A stretch of DNA of 63,144 nucleotides from Bacillota bacterium (GTDB lineage Bacteria; Bacillota; Clostridia; Christensenellales; JAEXRW01). The stretch spans positions 1 through 63,144 of the forward strand of contig JAEXRW010000001.1 of NCBI GenBank assembly GCA_023454175.1, given 5' to 3'. Positions 1 through 8,055 of this stretch are shown one piece after another. Every line of letters begins with the position of its first letter. Position 1 is the first letter of the stretch. Below the pieces are notes generated by a model. It did not search any database and was not told where the DNA came from. It was given only the letters and a program-made list of their open reading frames with translations. A program made the position numbers and the translations under genes.

Positions 1-1548
1 GGTCAGCACCATGCCGGACACGCTGGCGGCATTCTCCAGCGCGCTGCGGGTCACCTTGGCGGAATCCAGGATGCCGCTGGCGATCATGTCGCAATACTCC
101 TCCTTGTAGGCGTCGAAGCCGAAGCCGTTCTTGCCGGAGCTGCGAACCTTCTCCAGCACCACGGAGCCGTCGATACCGGCGTTGGCAGCGATCTGGCGGA
201 TAGGAGCCTCCAGAGCCTTCGCCACCAGCTGCACGCCCACGCGCTCGTCGCCCTCGGTGCTGTTCAGCAGCGCGGTGACGGCGGGGATCACGTTCACGTA
301 GATGGTGCCGCCGCCAGCCACGATGCCCTCCTCAACGGCGGCCTTGGTGGCGTTCAGCGCGTCCTCGATACGCAGCTTCTTCTCCTTCATCTCCGTCTCG
401 GTGGCGGCACCGACCTTGATGACCGCCACGCCGCCGGCGAGCTTGGCGAGACGCTCCTGGAGCTTCTCCTTGTCGTACTCACTGGTGGTCACGCCGATCT
501 GGGCGCGGATCTGGGAAACACGATCCTTGATGGCGTTCTGGTCGCCCATGCCGTCCACGATGATGGTGCTCTCCTTGGTGACCTTGATCTGACGGGCACG
601 ACCCAGCATATCAACGGTGGCATCCTTCAGCGTCAGACCCAGCTCCTCGCTGATGACCTGACCGCCGGTGAGGATGGCAATATCCTGCAGCATCTCCTTG
701 CGGCGATCACCGAAGCCGGGAGCCTTGACGCACACCACGTTCAGAACGCCCTTCAGACGGTTCACCAGCAGGGTGCTGAGAGCCTCGCCCTCCACGTCCT
801 CGGCGATGATGAACAGCTTCTTGCCGCTCTGGAGCATCTGCTCCAGCAGGGGCAGGATGTCGCTGATGACGGAGATCTTCTTATCGGTGATGAGGATGTA
901 GGGATCGTCCACCACAGCCTCCATCTTCTCCATGTCGGTGGCCATGTAGGGGGTGATGTAGCCGCGGTCGAACATCATGCCCTCCACGACCTCAGAGTAG
1001 GTCTCGGCGGTCTTGGACTCCTCAATGGTGATAACACCGTCGGCGGAGACCTTCTCCATGGCCTCGGCGATGAGCTTGCCGATGGTCTCGTCACTGGAGG
1101 ACACGGTGCCCACGCGGGCGATGTCGTCGGTGCCGTTGACCTTCTGGCTCTGCTCCTTGATGGCACTGACGGCGGCGTCCACGGCCTTCGCCATGCCCTT
1201 CTTCATAACGATGGGGTTGGCACCGGCCGCCAGATTCCGCAGACCCTCGTGGATCATGGCCTGCGCCAGCAGGGTGGCGGTGGTGGTGCCGTCGCCTGCC
1301 ACGTCGTTGGTCTTGGTGGACACCTCGCGCACCAGCTGCGCGCCCATGTTCTCAAACGGATCGTCCAGCTCGATCTCCTTGGCGATGGACACGCCGTCGT
1401 TGGTGATCAGGGGCGTACCGAACTTCTTATCCAGCACCACGTTGCGGCCCTTGGGGCCCAGCGTGACCTTAACGGTATCGGCCAGCTGATTGACACCGGC
1501 CTCCAGAGCCTTGCGGGCCTCGTCGCCGCGCTTGATGATCTTAGACAT
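1..1548 (-). CDS. groEL: Chaperonin GroEL (C-terminus cut by window edge)
   Basis: Cytosolic 60-kDa chaperonin that folds proteins in an ATP-driven double ring capped by GroES. The 516 visible codons run from MSKIIKRGDEAR to the window edge, so roughly 25 C-terminal residues are missing. Landmarks are the nucleotide-binding stretch GDGTTTATLL near residue 86 and the VEEGIVAGGGT stretch near residue 400. The ATG is preceded by an AGGAGG-type site. The gene lies 18 bp downstream of groES and shares its CIRCE-controlled promoter. Confidence 0.98.
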   Translation of the reverse strand, partial: MSKIIKRGDEARKALEAGVNQLADTVKVTLGPKGRNVVLDKKFGTPLITNDGVSIAKEIELDDPFENMGAQLVREVSTKTNDVAGDGTTTATLLAQAMIHEGLRNLAAGANPIVMKKGMAKAVDAAVSAIKEQSQKVNGTDDIARVGTVSSSDETIGKLIAEAMEKVSADGVITIEESKTAETYSEVVEGMMFDRGYITPYMATDMEKMEAVVDDPYILITDKKISVISDILPLLEQMLQSGKKLFIIAEDVEGEALSTLLVNRLKGVLNVVCVKAPGFGDRRKEMLQDIAILTGGQVISEELGLTLKDATVDMLGRARQIKVTKESTIIVDGMGDQNAIKDRVSQIRAQIGVTTSEYDKEKLQERLAKLAGGVAVIKVGAATETEMKEKKLRIEDALNATKAAVEEGIVAGGGTIYVNVIPAVTALLNSTEGDERVGVQLVAKALEAPIRQIAANAGIDGSVVLEKVRSSGKNGFGFDAYKEEYCDMIASGILDSAKVTRSALENAASVSGMVLT

Positions 1549-1566
1549 ATAACTTACCTCCTACTT

Positions 1567-1851
1567 TTACTCCACAATGGCCAGGATGTCGCTTTGCTTG
1601 ACGATGATGTACTCCACATCCTCCAGCGTCACCTTGGTGCCGGCGTACTTGTCGGTGATGACCTTATCGCCGGCCTTCACGGACATCACCACGGTCTTTC
1701 CGTCCACGGTGCCGCCGGGGCCTACGGAGATCACCTCTGCCACAGAGGGCTTTTCCTTGGCGGAACCGGTGAGGATGATGCCGCCCTTGGTGGTCTCCTC
1801 CGGCTCGGACATCTTCAGCACCACGCGGTCGGCAAGCGGTGTCAGTTTCAT
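1567..1851 (-). CDS. groES: Co-chaperonin GroES
   Basis: A 94-residue co-chaperonin, normal length for the family, that caps the GroEL ring. It begins MKLTPLADRVVLK and contains the mobile loop EETTKGGIIL near residues 18-27. A GGAGG site precedes the start. It is the first gene of the groES-groEL operon, and the CIRCE operator just upstream indicates HrcA repression. Confidence 0.98.
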   Translation of the reverse strand: MKLTPLADRVVLKMSEPEETTKGGIILTGSAKEKPSVAEVISVGPGGTVDGKTVVMSVKAGDKVITDKYAGTKVTLEDVEYIIVKQSDILAIVE

Positions 1852-1898
1852 AGCTGCTTCCTCCTTATATACTCAATATTGAAAAAATAAAGTCAGCG

Positions 1899-1925
1899 TT
1901 AGCACTCAATGTCTTGGAGTGCTAA
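1899..1925 (-). promoter_or_regulatory. CIRCE operator (HrcA binding site)
   Basis: A perfect inverted repeat, TTAGCACTC, nine bases, GAGTGCTAA, lies between the promoter and groES. This is the consensus CIRCE element bound by the heat-shock repressor HrcA in Firmicutes. Confidence 0.97.
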
Positions 1926-1933
1926 CGCCGCTT

Positions 1934-1961
1934 ATCATACCACACTATACGGGATTTGCAA
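1934..1961 (-). promoter_or_regulatory. Sigma-A-type promoter of groES-groEL
   Basis: Reading on the minus strand, TTGCAA and TATGAT are separated by 16 bp and placed directly upstream of CIRCE. HrcA bound at CIRCE would therefore sit at the transcription start region. Confidence 0.7.
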
Positions 1962-1999
1962 GGGGGAAACGGGAAAATTTTGAAAAATTCACAAAATGT

Positions 2000-2941
2000 T
2001 CAACTGAGGGACGGCTCTCGGGCGGTGCGATTGCAGCTGCACCCGGCGGGGCCGAAGAAATTCAGCTTCTTGTCGGCCATTTTGATGGTCACGTCCTGAT
2101 TGACCACGCATTCGCCGTCCAGGCAGGTGACGATGTCCGGTTTTTCCGACTGGATGCGGATGACCTTGGGGGTGGAACAGTGGGCATAGTCGGGGAACTT
2201 GCGATAGCCGCCCTTGGAGTAGGGCCCCACGAACTTCAGGAACGTCCGGCGGTTCACGGCCTTCACCACCAGCGTGTTCAGCACACCGTCGTCCATCCGG
2301 GCCTCGCCCACGGGCATGAAGCCGCCGCCGTAGTACCGGCCGTTGCACACCGCCACCAGCGACCAGTCGCCCTTGACGGCCACATCGTCCAGCGACACGG
2401 TCCAGCGGGAGCCGATGCCCTTGAACAGGAAGTTCACCGCCAGCGAGTAGATGTAGCTGCCCTTGCCGTCCAGCAGGGGGCTTTCACTGTACTTATGTAC
2501 GTCCCGCGCCACCCGCGCATCAATGCCGGAGCAGGCGATGGTCAGGGCCACGCGGCCGTTGACGTCGATGGCGTCCATGGGGAACTGCGGCCCGTCCCAC
2601 AGGTTCTCCGCGTCCCGGAACTTCTCCAGATCGTCGCCGAAGTTCTTGAGGAAGTCGTTGCCGGTGCCCACGGGGATGGCGGTCATGGCGGCGTTGTCGT
2701 AGCCGATGATGCCGTTGGCCACCTCGTTGACGGTGCCGTCGCCGCCGCAGGCGTAGAACCGCAGCTCCTCGCCGCTGTCGCACAGCCGCCGGGCGATCTC
2801 CGTGGCGTGGCCCTGCTTCTTTGTCAGGATGCACTGGACATCCAGATCGTGCTTTGTCCGCAGCGCATCCGCCATATCGTATATCTTTTGGCGGCTGTCC
2901 GCCTTGCCCGCAGTGGGATTGATGATGAAAACGTGCTTCAT
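2000..2941 (-). CDS. Diacylglycerol/lipid kinase, DagK/YegS family
   Basis: A 313-residue cytosolic kinase that probably phosphorylates diacylglycerol or a related lipid, recycling it into phospholipid synthesis. It shows NPTAGK at residues 9-13, the nucleotide-binding GGDGTVNEV at 66-74 and the conserved GTGNDF at 92-97. The ATG at 2941 is chosen because AGGAGG lies 9 bases upstream; an in-frame ATG 27 bases earlier lacks a site. The exact lipid substrate cannot be read from the sequence. Confidence 0.9.
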   Translation of the reverse strand: MKHVFIINPTAGKADSRQKIYDMADALRTKHDLDVQCILTKKQGHATEIARRLCDSGEELRFYACGGDGTVNEVANGIIGYDNAAMTAIPVGTGNDFLKNFGDDLEKFRDAENLWDGPQFPMDAIDVNGRVALTIACSGIDARVARDVHKYSESPLLDGKGSYIYSLAVNFLFKGIGSRWTVSLDDVAVKGDWSLVAVCNGRYYGGGFMPVGEARMDDGVLNTLVVKAVNRRTFLKFVGPYSKGGYRKFPDYAHCSTPKVIRIQSEKPDIVTCLDGECVVNQDVTIKMADKKLNFFGPAGCSCNRTAREPSLS

Positions 2942-3055
2942 CTTAGGTTGCCTCCTCGAGCCAAGCAAAAGTTTAAGAATTCCTTAGCATTGTACCATGC
3001 CGCCGGAAAAGAAAGTGAACAAATTGAAAATAAACGGCAAATTTATCTGCGTCGC

Positions 3056-4171
3056 TCACACGTTGCCGTACATGAACACGTCGCACTTGATCATGCCGTT
3101 GTACAGCTTACGCTTCTTGTCCGCCGGTCGGCCGAAGGCGCGCTCAAACTCCGTGTGGCTGCTGAGCACCAGCGTTCGCCAGCCCTCCGGCAGGGTTTTC
3201 CACACCCTGCCCAGCATCCGGTACAGCTCCTCCGCCTCCTGCCGCTCCAGCAGCCGCTCGCCGTAGGGGGGATTGGTCACCAGCTGGCCATATTGGCTGT
3301 CCCGGCGGAATTTGGCGGCGTCCGCCACTTCAAAGCGGATGCAGTCGTCCACGCCGGCCTTCCGGGCGTTGTCCCGGGCGATGTCCACGGCATGGGGGTC
3401 AATGTCGCCGCCCCAGATGTCGTACTGCCCGTGGAACTCCCTGTCCTGCGCCTCGTCCGCCGCGTCCATCCACGCCGCCGCCGGCAGGAACGCCCACCGC
3501 TGGGCGTCGAACCGCCGGTCCAGACCCGGCGCCCGGTTTTTGGCAATGAGCGCCGCCTCGATGGGAATGGTGCCGCTGCCGCAGAACGGGTCGCAGAACG
3601 GGTCGCGCCCCCGGTAGCGGCTGAGGGTCACCAGTGCCGCCGCCAGCGTCTCCCGCAGCGGGGCCTCCACGCCCACGGCCCGGTAGCCCCGCTTGTACAG
3701 CCCCTCGCCGGAGGTGTCCAGACAGACGGCGGCCTCATCTTTGAAGATGGAGAAGCGCACCTGATGCTTCACCCCCGCCTCCGGGAAATGCTCCAGCCCG
3801 TAGGCGGTCTTCATCCGCTCCACCATGGCCTTTTTGATGATGCTCTGGCAGGCGGACACCGCGTGCAGCTGGGAGGAGATGGCGTAGCCCTTCACCGGGA
3901 ACGCCGCGTCCCGGGGCAGATAGTCCTCCCACGGGATGGCCCGTACGCCCTGAAACAGCTCCTCAAAGCTGCGGGCGGGGAACTGCCCCAGCACCAGCAT
4001 CACCCGTGCGCCGCAGCGCAGATTGATGTTGAGCCTTGCGCAGTCCGCCATGGTGCCATGGCACAGGATGCGCCCGTTTTCCGCCTGCACGTCCTGCAGA
4101 CCCAGCCGCTTCACCTCATCAGCCACCAGCTTTTCCAACCCCAGCAGGCAGGGGATCATATATGTCACCAT
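3056..4171 (-). CDS. THUMP-domain class I RNA methyltransferase (RlmL/YpsC-like)
   Basis: A 371-residue SAM-dependent enzyme expected to methylate N2 of guanine in 23S rRNA. The N-terminal THUMP RNA-binding region covers about residues 45-155. Motif I is DPFCGSGTIPIEA near 194-206, and the catalytic NPPYGERL sits at 300-307, as in the RlmL N-terminal half. The start at 4171 gives the usual N-terminus (MVTYMIPCLLGLE) and has AGGTG upstream; an in-frame ATG at 4207 is an alternative. The next gene is divergent. Confidence 0.9.
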   Translation of the reverse strand: MVTYMIPCLLGLEKLVADEVKRLGLQDVQAENGRILCHGTMADCARLNINLRCGARVMLVLGQFPARSFEELFQGVRAIPWEDYLPRDAAFPVKGYAISSQLHAVSACQSIIKKAMVERMKTAYGLEHFPEAGVKHQVRFSIFKDEAAVCLDTSGEGLYKRGYRAVGVEAPLRETLAAALVTLSRYRGRDPFCDPFCGSGTIPIEAALIAKNRAPGLDRRFDAQRWAFLPAAAWMDAADEAQDREFHGQYDIWGGDIDPHAVDIARDNARKAGVDDCIRFEVADAAKFRRDSQYGQLVTNPPYGERLLERQEAEELYRMLGRVWKTLPEGWRTLVLSSHTEFERAFGRPADKKRKLYNGMIKCDVFMYGNV

Positions 4172-4403
4172 AGACGGCGCACCTCGTTCGTTCAGATTCG
4201 TACCCATCAGTATACCCGACTTTTGTCCGCCGCGCAAGGCGTAAAAATCCTGTGGCATTTCCGGCGCGGATAGGCTATAATAGGGGATGTAAACTTCAGG
4301 TTGCGCGGCTTTGTGCAAAAAATTTCCCGGCGCAACTTCAAGGTGATAGACAAAACCGGCGGAAGTGCTACACTGTCGGAAAGAGGAACGGAGGAACGAG
4401 CCT

Positions 4404-5240
4404 ATGTCATTCGGAGAACAGCTGTCGGCTGTGCGCCGCCGCAGCGGCCTGACCCAGGAGCAGTTTGCCGAGCAGCTGCAGGTCTCCCGTCAGGCGGTGA
4501 GCAAATGGGAGTCCGGCCGGGGCTACCCGGAGATCGAGAAGATACTCTATATCTGCAACCGCTATCAGGTCTCCATTGCCGACATGTTCGCGCAGGAAGC
4601 TCCTGCCCCGGCGGCGTCCCCCGCACCGGACGCGCCCGCTGCGCCCGCCGCGTCGGAGCAGCCCCTCCCCCGGGAGAGCCTGCACAATGCGTTTTCCGCG
4701 TTCCTCACCAACCTGTCCCCGAAAAACAAGTGGATGGCCGGGGGCGTGCTGCTGGGCGTAGGCGCTCTCAGCGGCCTCATCGGCCTGTGTCTGAAAGGAG
4801 GAAGCACGGATATGTCCACGATTATCTGGATCGTCGCCATCGTTATCTTCGGCGTGGCGGAAGCGGTCACAGCGGGCCTGACATCCATCTGGTTCGTGCT
4901 GGGCAGCGTGGCGGCTCTCATCGCGGCCATCTGCAACGGCCCCGTCTGGCTGCAGATCGCGCTGTTCTTTGTGGTGTCCATCGCCACGCTGGCGGCTACC
5001 CGCCCGCTGGTGGCCAAGCTGATGAAAAAGGACATCAAGCCTACCAATGCCGACCGGGTTCTGGGCGGCTCGGCCCGGGTCACGGAGCGCATCGACAACG
5101 ATGTGCCCACCGGCGCCGTCTACATAGATGGCAAGACCTGGTCTGCCCGCAGCAGCACCGGGGAGATCATCGAGCCTGACGCCATGGTGCGCGTCGTGCG
5201 CATGGAGGGCGTCAAGCTGTATGTGGAAAAGGAGATGTAA
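4404..5240 (+). CDS. XRE-type HTH protein fused to a membrane NfeD domain
   Basis: A 278-residue fusion. Residues 6-60 form an XRE/HTH_3 DNA-binding domain (LTQEQFAEQLQVSRQAVSKWESG). A Pro/Ala-rich linker spans about 64-90, followed by a hydrophobic segment at 111-130. From Met137 onward the protein is a complete NfeD-type unit: two or three membrane helices and a C-terminal OB-fold (GGSARVTERI to YVEKEM). NfeD proteins partner with SPFH/stomatin proteins, and one follows two genes downstream. GGAGG at 4390-4394 supports this start. An internal ribosome binding site may also give NfeD alone. Confidence 0.85.
   Translation: MSFGEQLSAVRRRSGLTQEQFAEQLQVSRQAVSKWESGRGYPEIEKILYICNRYQVSIADMFAQEAPAPAASPAPDAPAAPAASEQPLPRESLHNAFSAFLTNLSPKNKWMAGGVLLGVGALSGLIGLCLKGGSTDMSTIIWIVAIVIFGVAEAVTAGLTSIWFVLGSVAALIAAICNGPVWLQIALFFVVSIATLAATRPLVAKLMKKDIKPTNADRVLGGSARVTERIDNDVPTGAVYIDGKTWSARSSTGEIIEPDAMVRVVRMEGVKLYVEKEM
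4794..4814 (+). promoter_or_regulatory. Internal ribosome binding site and in-frame ATG for a free NfeD
   Basis: AAAGGAGG at 4794-4801 is followed after 10 bases by an in-frame ATG at 4812 (codon 137 of the fusion), exactly where the NfeD homology begins. Both a long HTH-NfeD protein and a short NfeD could be made, or the fusion arose by loss of a stop between two genes. Confidence 0.6.
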
Positions 5241-5357
5241 ATGCCGTACTTCATCAAGGGCCTGCTGGTGGTTCTCGCCTTTGTCGTCACTCGCATCGTC
5301 CACCTGACCCGCAAGCACAGAAAGGAAAAGCAGCACAAAAACACGGAGAAAGAATAA
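5241..5357 (+). CDS. 38-residue single-pass membrane peptide
   Basis: The ORF starts at the base after the upstream stop codon, behind AAGGAG at 5229-5234. It encodes a hydrophobic segment (about residues 4-20: FIKGLLVVLAFVVTRIV) and a strongly basic, polar tail (RKHRKEKQHKNTEKE). It sits between NfeD and the SPFH gene with no spare intergenic space, so it is probably translated and may belong to the same membrane complex. No family is recognised. Confidence 0.65.
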   Translation: MPYFIKGLLVVLAFVVTRIVHLTRKHRKEKQHKNTEKE

Positions 5358-5370
5358 GGAGGAAACACAC

Positions 5371-6291
5371 ATGCCGTACAACATGCCCGGTACCATTGCC
5401 ATCATCGTTCTGGTCGTTCTCGTTCTGGTGGTGGTCGTCAGCTGCATCAACATCGTCCAGCAGTCCAAGGCCTATGTGGTGGAGCGTCTCGGCGCTTTCC
5501 ACAGCGTCTGGGGCGTGGGCCTGCACTTCAAGCTGCCGTTCATCGAGCGGGTGGTGAAGAAGGTCAGCCTCAAGGAGCAGGTGGCCGACTTCGATCCCCA
5601 GCCTGTTATCACCAAGGATAACGTCACCATGCAGATCGACACCGTCATCTATTTCCAGATCACCGACCCCAAGCTGTACACCTACGGCGTGGAGTATCCC
5701 ATGTCCGCCATCGAGAATCTGACGGCCACCACCCTGCGCAACATCATCGGCGAGCTGGAGCTGGACCAGTCCCTCACCAGCCGCGACACCATCAACGCCA
5801 AGATGCGCTCCATTCTGGATGAAGCCACCGACCCGTGGGGCATCAAGGTCAACCGCGTGGAGCTGAAGAACATCCTGCCGCCCCGCGAGATCCAGAACGC
5901 CATGGAAAAGCAGATGAAGGCAGAGCGCGAGCGCCGCGAGTCCATCCTGCAGGCCGAGGGCGAGAAGGCCAGTAAGGTGCTGATCGCCGAGGGCGAGAAG
6001 CAGTCCACCCTGCTGCGGGCGGACGCCGCCAAGCAGGCCCGCATCATGGCCGCCGAGGCGGAGGCACAGTCCATCCTGAAGGTGCAGCAGGCCATGGCCG
6101 ACTCCATGCGGATGCTGAACGAGAACGCGCCCAACGATCAGGTCATCAAGCTCAAGGCGCTGGAGGCGCTGCAGAAGGTGGCGGACGGTAAGGCCACGAA
6201 GCTCATCATTCCCAGCGAGATCCAGAGCCTGGCGGGTCTGGCGGCCAGCGCCAAGATGCTGGTGGAGAACGACGCGCCCGCCGCGGAGTAA
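5371..6291 (+). CDS. SPFH/band-7 (stomatin, QmcA-like) membrane protein
   Basis: A 306-residue slipin/stomatin-type protein with an N-terminal membrane anchor (about 8-26), the band-7 domain (about 30-190, including VVERLGAFHSVWGVGLHFKLPFIERV) and a long Glu/Ala/Lys-rich coiled coil (about 185-250). Such proteins oligomerise into membrane microdomain scaffolds and usually pair with NfeD, as here. AAGGAGG precedes the ATG. The fourth gene of this probable operon follows after 4 bases. Confidence 0.93.
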   Translation: MPYNMPGTIAIIVLVVLVLVVVVSCINIVQQSKAYVVERLGAFHSVWGVGLHFKLPFIERVVKKVSLKEQVADFDPQPVITKDNVTMQIDTVIYFQITDPKLYTYGVEYPMSAIENLTATTLRNIIGELELDQSLTSRDTINAKMRSILDEATDPWGIKVNRVELKNILPPREIQNAMEKQMKAERERRESILQAEGEKASKVLIAEGEKQSTLLRADAAKQARIMAAEAEAQSILKVQQAMADSMRMLNENAPNDQVIKLKALEALQKVADGKATKLIIPSEIQSLAGLAASAKMLVENDAPAAE

Positions 6292-6295
6292 GCCT

Positions 6296-6496
6296 ATGGC
6301 GAAGAAGGAACAGCGTTTTATCAAGGTCGTGGAGGAGAGCGGCATCATCAACAACAGCGAGGTCTGGGCAGACACGCAGACCGGTGTGCAGTACTTTTAT
6401 CACGCTTGCGGCAGCTCCGGCGGCATGTGCGTACTGGTAGATGCCGAGGGCAGACCCCTGCTGTACCGCAAGGCCCCGGACGCGCCGGAGTTTTGA
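6296..6496 (+). CDS. DUF6440 family small protein
   Basis: A 66-residue protein with the pattern RFIKVVEESG, TGVQYFYH and GGMCVLVDAEGRPL, which I recognise as the DUF6440 type (function unknown). It begins 4 bases after the SPFH stop codon and is followed by a strong terminator, so it is likely the last gene of the HTH-NfeD/SPFH operon. Confidence 0.75.
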   Translation: MAKKEQRFIKVVEESGIINNSEVWADTQTGVQYFYHACGSSGGMCVLVDAEGRPLLYRKAPDAPEF

Positions 6497-6601
6497 GAGA
6501 GAATGTGCCCGGGCGCTGAACCCGAAAGGGTGCTTCCGGATTCTGAGCTCAGGGGGCGCTTCGGATTTTGAACGCAGCGGGGCCTTCCGATTCTGAACCC
6601 G

Positions 6602-6630
6602 AAAGGGCAGGGCAAAGCCCTGCCCTTTTC
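6602..6630 (+). terminator. Rho-independent terminator after the SPFH operon
   Basis: A perfect inverted repeat, AAAGGGCAGGGC, AAA loop, GCCCTGCCCTTT, ends in a short T run. Confidence 0.85.
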
Positions 6631-6844
6631 GCATCGCCCCTGCGATCCCGCTTGCATGCATCGCGGGAACCGGTGTCCCCGCATTCCTGCGTAGGGACCG
6701 GCGTCCCCGGCGGCCCGTTCGCAGGGCGGCGCGCCCCACGCCGCCGCGATGATTTTTACGCGCCTGCCGGCGCGCGGGGGACGTTTCGCGCTCCGGCGCA
6801 GCGCGCCGGGAAAATCAACAACAAAAAAGGAGCTGTGACCCTGT
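6631..6844 (+). other. Intergenic GC-rich region before corA, no gene seen
   Basis: This stretch contains imperfect inverted repeats around a GTAGGGACCGGCGTCCCC core, a kind of dispersed repeat common in GC-rich Clostridia, and no convincing ORF. An A-rich stretch and AAGGAG lie just before corA. Confidence 0.5.
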
Positions 6845-7753
6845 ATGTACTATCTCTTTGCCAACGGCCTGCAGCCGCTGCCCACGCCGCCATCGGACTG
6901 GCGCGGCGTACTGGCGGTGCTGACGCCGCAGGAGCTGCATGACGCGGCGCTGCCCGCCGGCATGCCGGCTCCCACCGCGCCCGCCGACCCACATGAGTCT
7001 CAGTTCTGCTGGCTGCGCGTTGACCGCAGCGGCATTACCGGCCACCTGCGGACGCCGCCGCAAGCCAACCAGTCCGCCCGCCGTTTCAGCTTTTCCTGGA
7101 CGGGCGGGGCTTTGCTGGTGGTCGACCACGACCATGCGGCATCGGACTGCATCGCCCGTCTGGCAGAGCAGAGCGCCCCGCCGCCGGACGGCCCCGACGG
7201 CTTTTTGACGGCGCTGCTGCTATATCTCATCCGGGATGACCTGCCCTACATCCAGCAGCTGGAGAGCCGGCTGACCGTTCTGGAGCAGGCGGTGCTGGAC
7301 AACGACACCGGGCGGTTCCTCCACCGGATGAGCGTGCTGCGCAAGGAGCTGAACCGCACCAACCGCTACTACGCCCAGCTCAGCGACTTTGCGTCCTCCC
7401 TGATGGAGGAGGCGGAGGAGCAGCTGTCCGGCCACAGTAAAAAGCGGCTGAACCACTTCCTGCGGAAGGTGGAGAACCTGCGGGGCGAGACGCGGATGCT
7501 TCACGAGTATGCCAGCCAGATCAGCAGCGAGTATCAGTCGCAGGTGGACATTGCCCAGAACCGGGTGATGAAGGTGCTGACCATTGTTACCGCCATTTTC
7601 CTGCCGCTGTCCCTCATTGCCGGGTGGTACGGCATGAACTTCACGGATATGCCGCTGCTCCGCTGGCGCTGGGGCTATGTGACGGTGGCGGCGGTGTCGG
7701 CGCTGGTGGTGGCGCTGCTCATCTGGTACTTCAAGAGGAAAAAGTGGTTCTGA
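6845..7753 (+). CDS. corA: CorA-family magnesium/divalent cation transporter
   Basis: A 302-residue inner-membrane channel. The N-terminal cytoplasmic domain ends in a long helix (about 140-235). The two C-terminal membrane helices flank the diagnostic YGMNF motif near residue 262, and the protein ends in the basic KRKKWF. AAAGGAG precedes the start. The gene is monocistronic, bounded by hairpins on both sides. Confidence 0.93.
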   Translation: MYYLFANGLQPLPTPPSDWRGVLAVLTPQELHDAALPAGMPAPTAPADPHESQFCWLRVDRSGITGHLRTPPQANQSARRFSFSWTGGALLVVDHDHAASDCIARLAEQSAPPPDGPDGFLTALLLYLIRDDLPYIQQLESRLTVLEQAVLDNDTGRFLHRMSVLRKELNRTNRYYAQLSDFASSLMEEAEEQLSGHSKKRLNHFLRKVENLRGETRMLHEYASQISSEYQSQVDIAQNRVMKVLTIVTAIFLPLSLIAGWYGMNFTDMPLLRWRWGYVTVAAVSALVVALLIWYFKRKKWF

Positions 7754-7960
7754 AAACCGAACGGCGGCGGGGCGCATTGGCCCCGCCGTACGGGTGCGCG
7801 GGGCAGGCATAAGGGGGACACAGTGAACCGGGAGCGCGATTTATTTCAGGAAAAACGTGAAATAAAGGCGGGATTTTTGAAAATAAATCGGAAATAAACC
7901 GGAAATTGACCTGAAAAACAATTTCAGGATGCGGCGGGGCGGCAAGGCCCCTTGAAGCGC

Positions 7961-8003
7961 AAAAGCGATGCCCGCGCCGGGGCCGGCGCGGGCATCGCTT
8001 TTT
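7961..8003. terminator. Bidirectional terminator between corA and rnj
   Basis: A 16-bp perfect stem (GCGATGCCCGCGCCGG and its complement) has A and T runs on the two sides and serves both convergent genes. The rest of 7754-8055 holds repeated AAATAAA-type tracts and no gene. Confidence 0.9.
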
Positions 8004-8055
8004 GCTGTTTATACGAAATATCGAAAATCGAAGCATGCAGGAAATTTCCGGATAT

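Noticed and set aside
1919..4273. 784-codon open frame on the plus strand
   Set aside because: It is antisense to the lipid kinase and the methyltransferase; its composition is that of a GC-rich shadow frame and it has no ribosome binding site.
7754..7960. A riboswitch or leader RNA near corA and rnj
   Set aside because: It lies downstream of both convergent genes, and the AAATAAA tracts form no recognisable aptamer.
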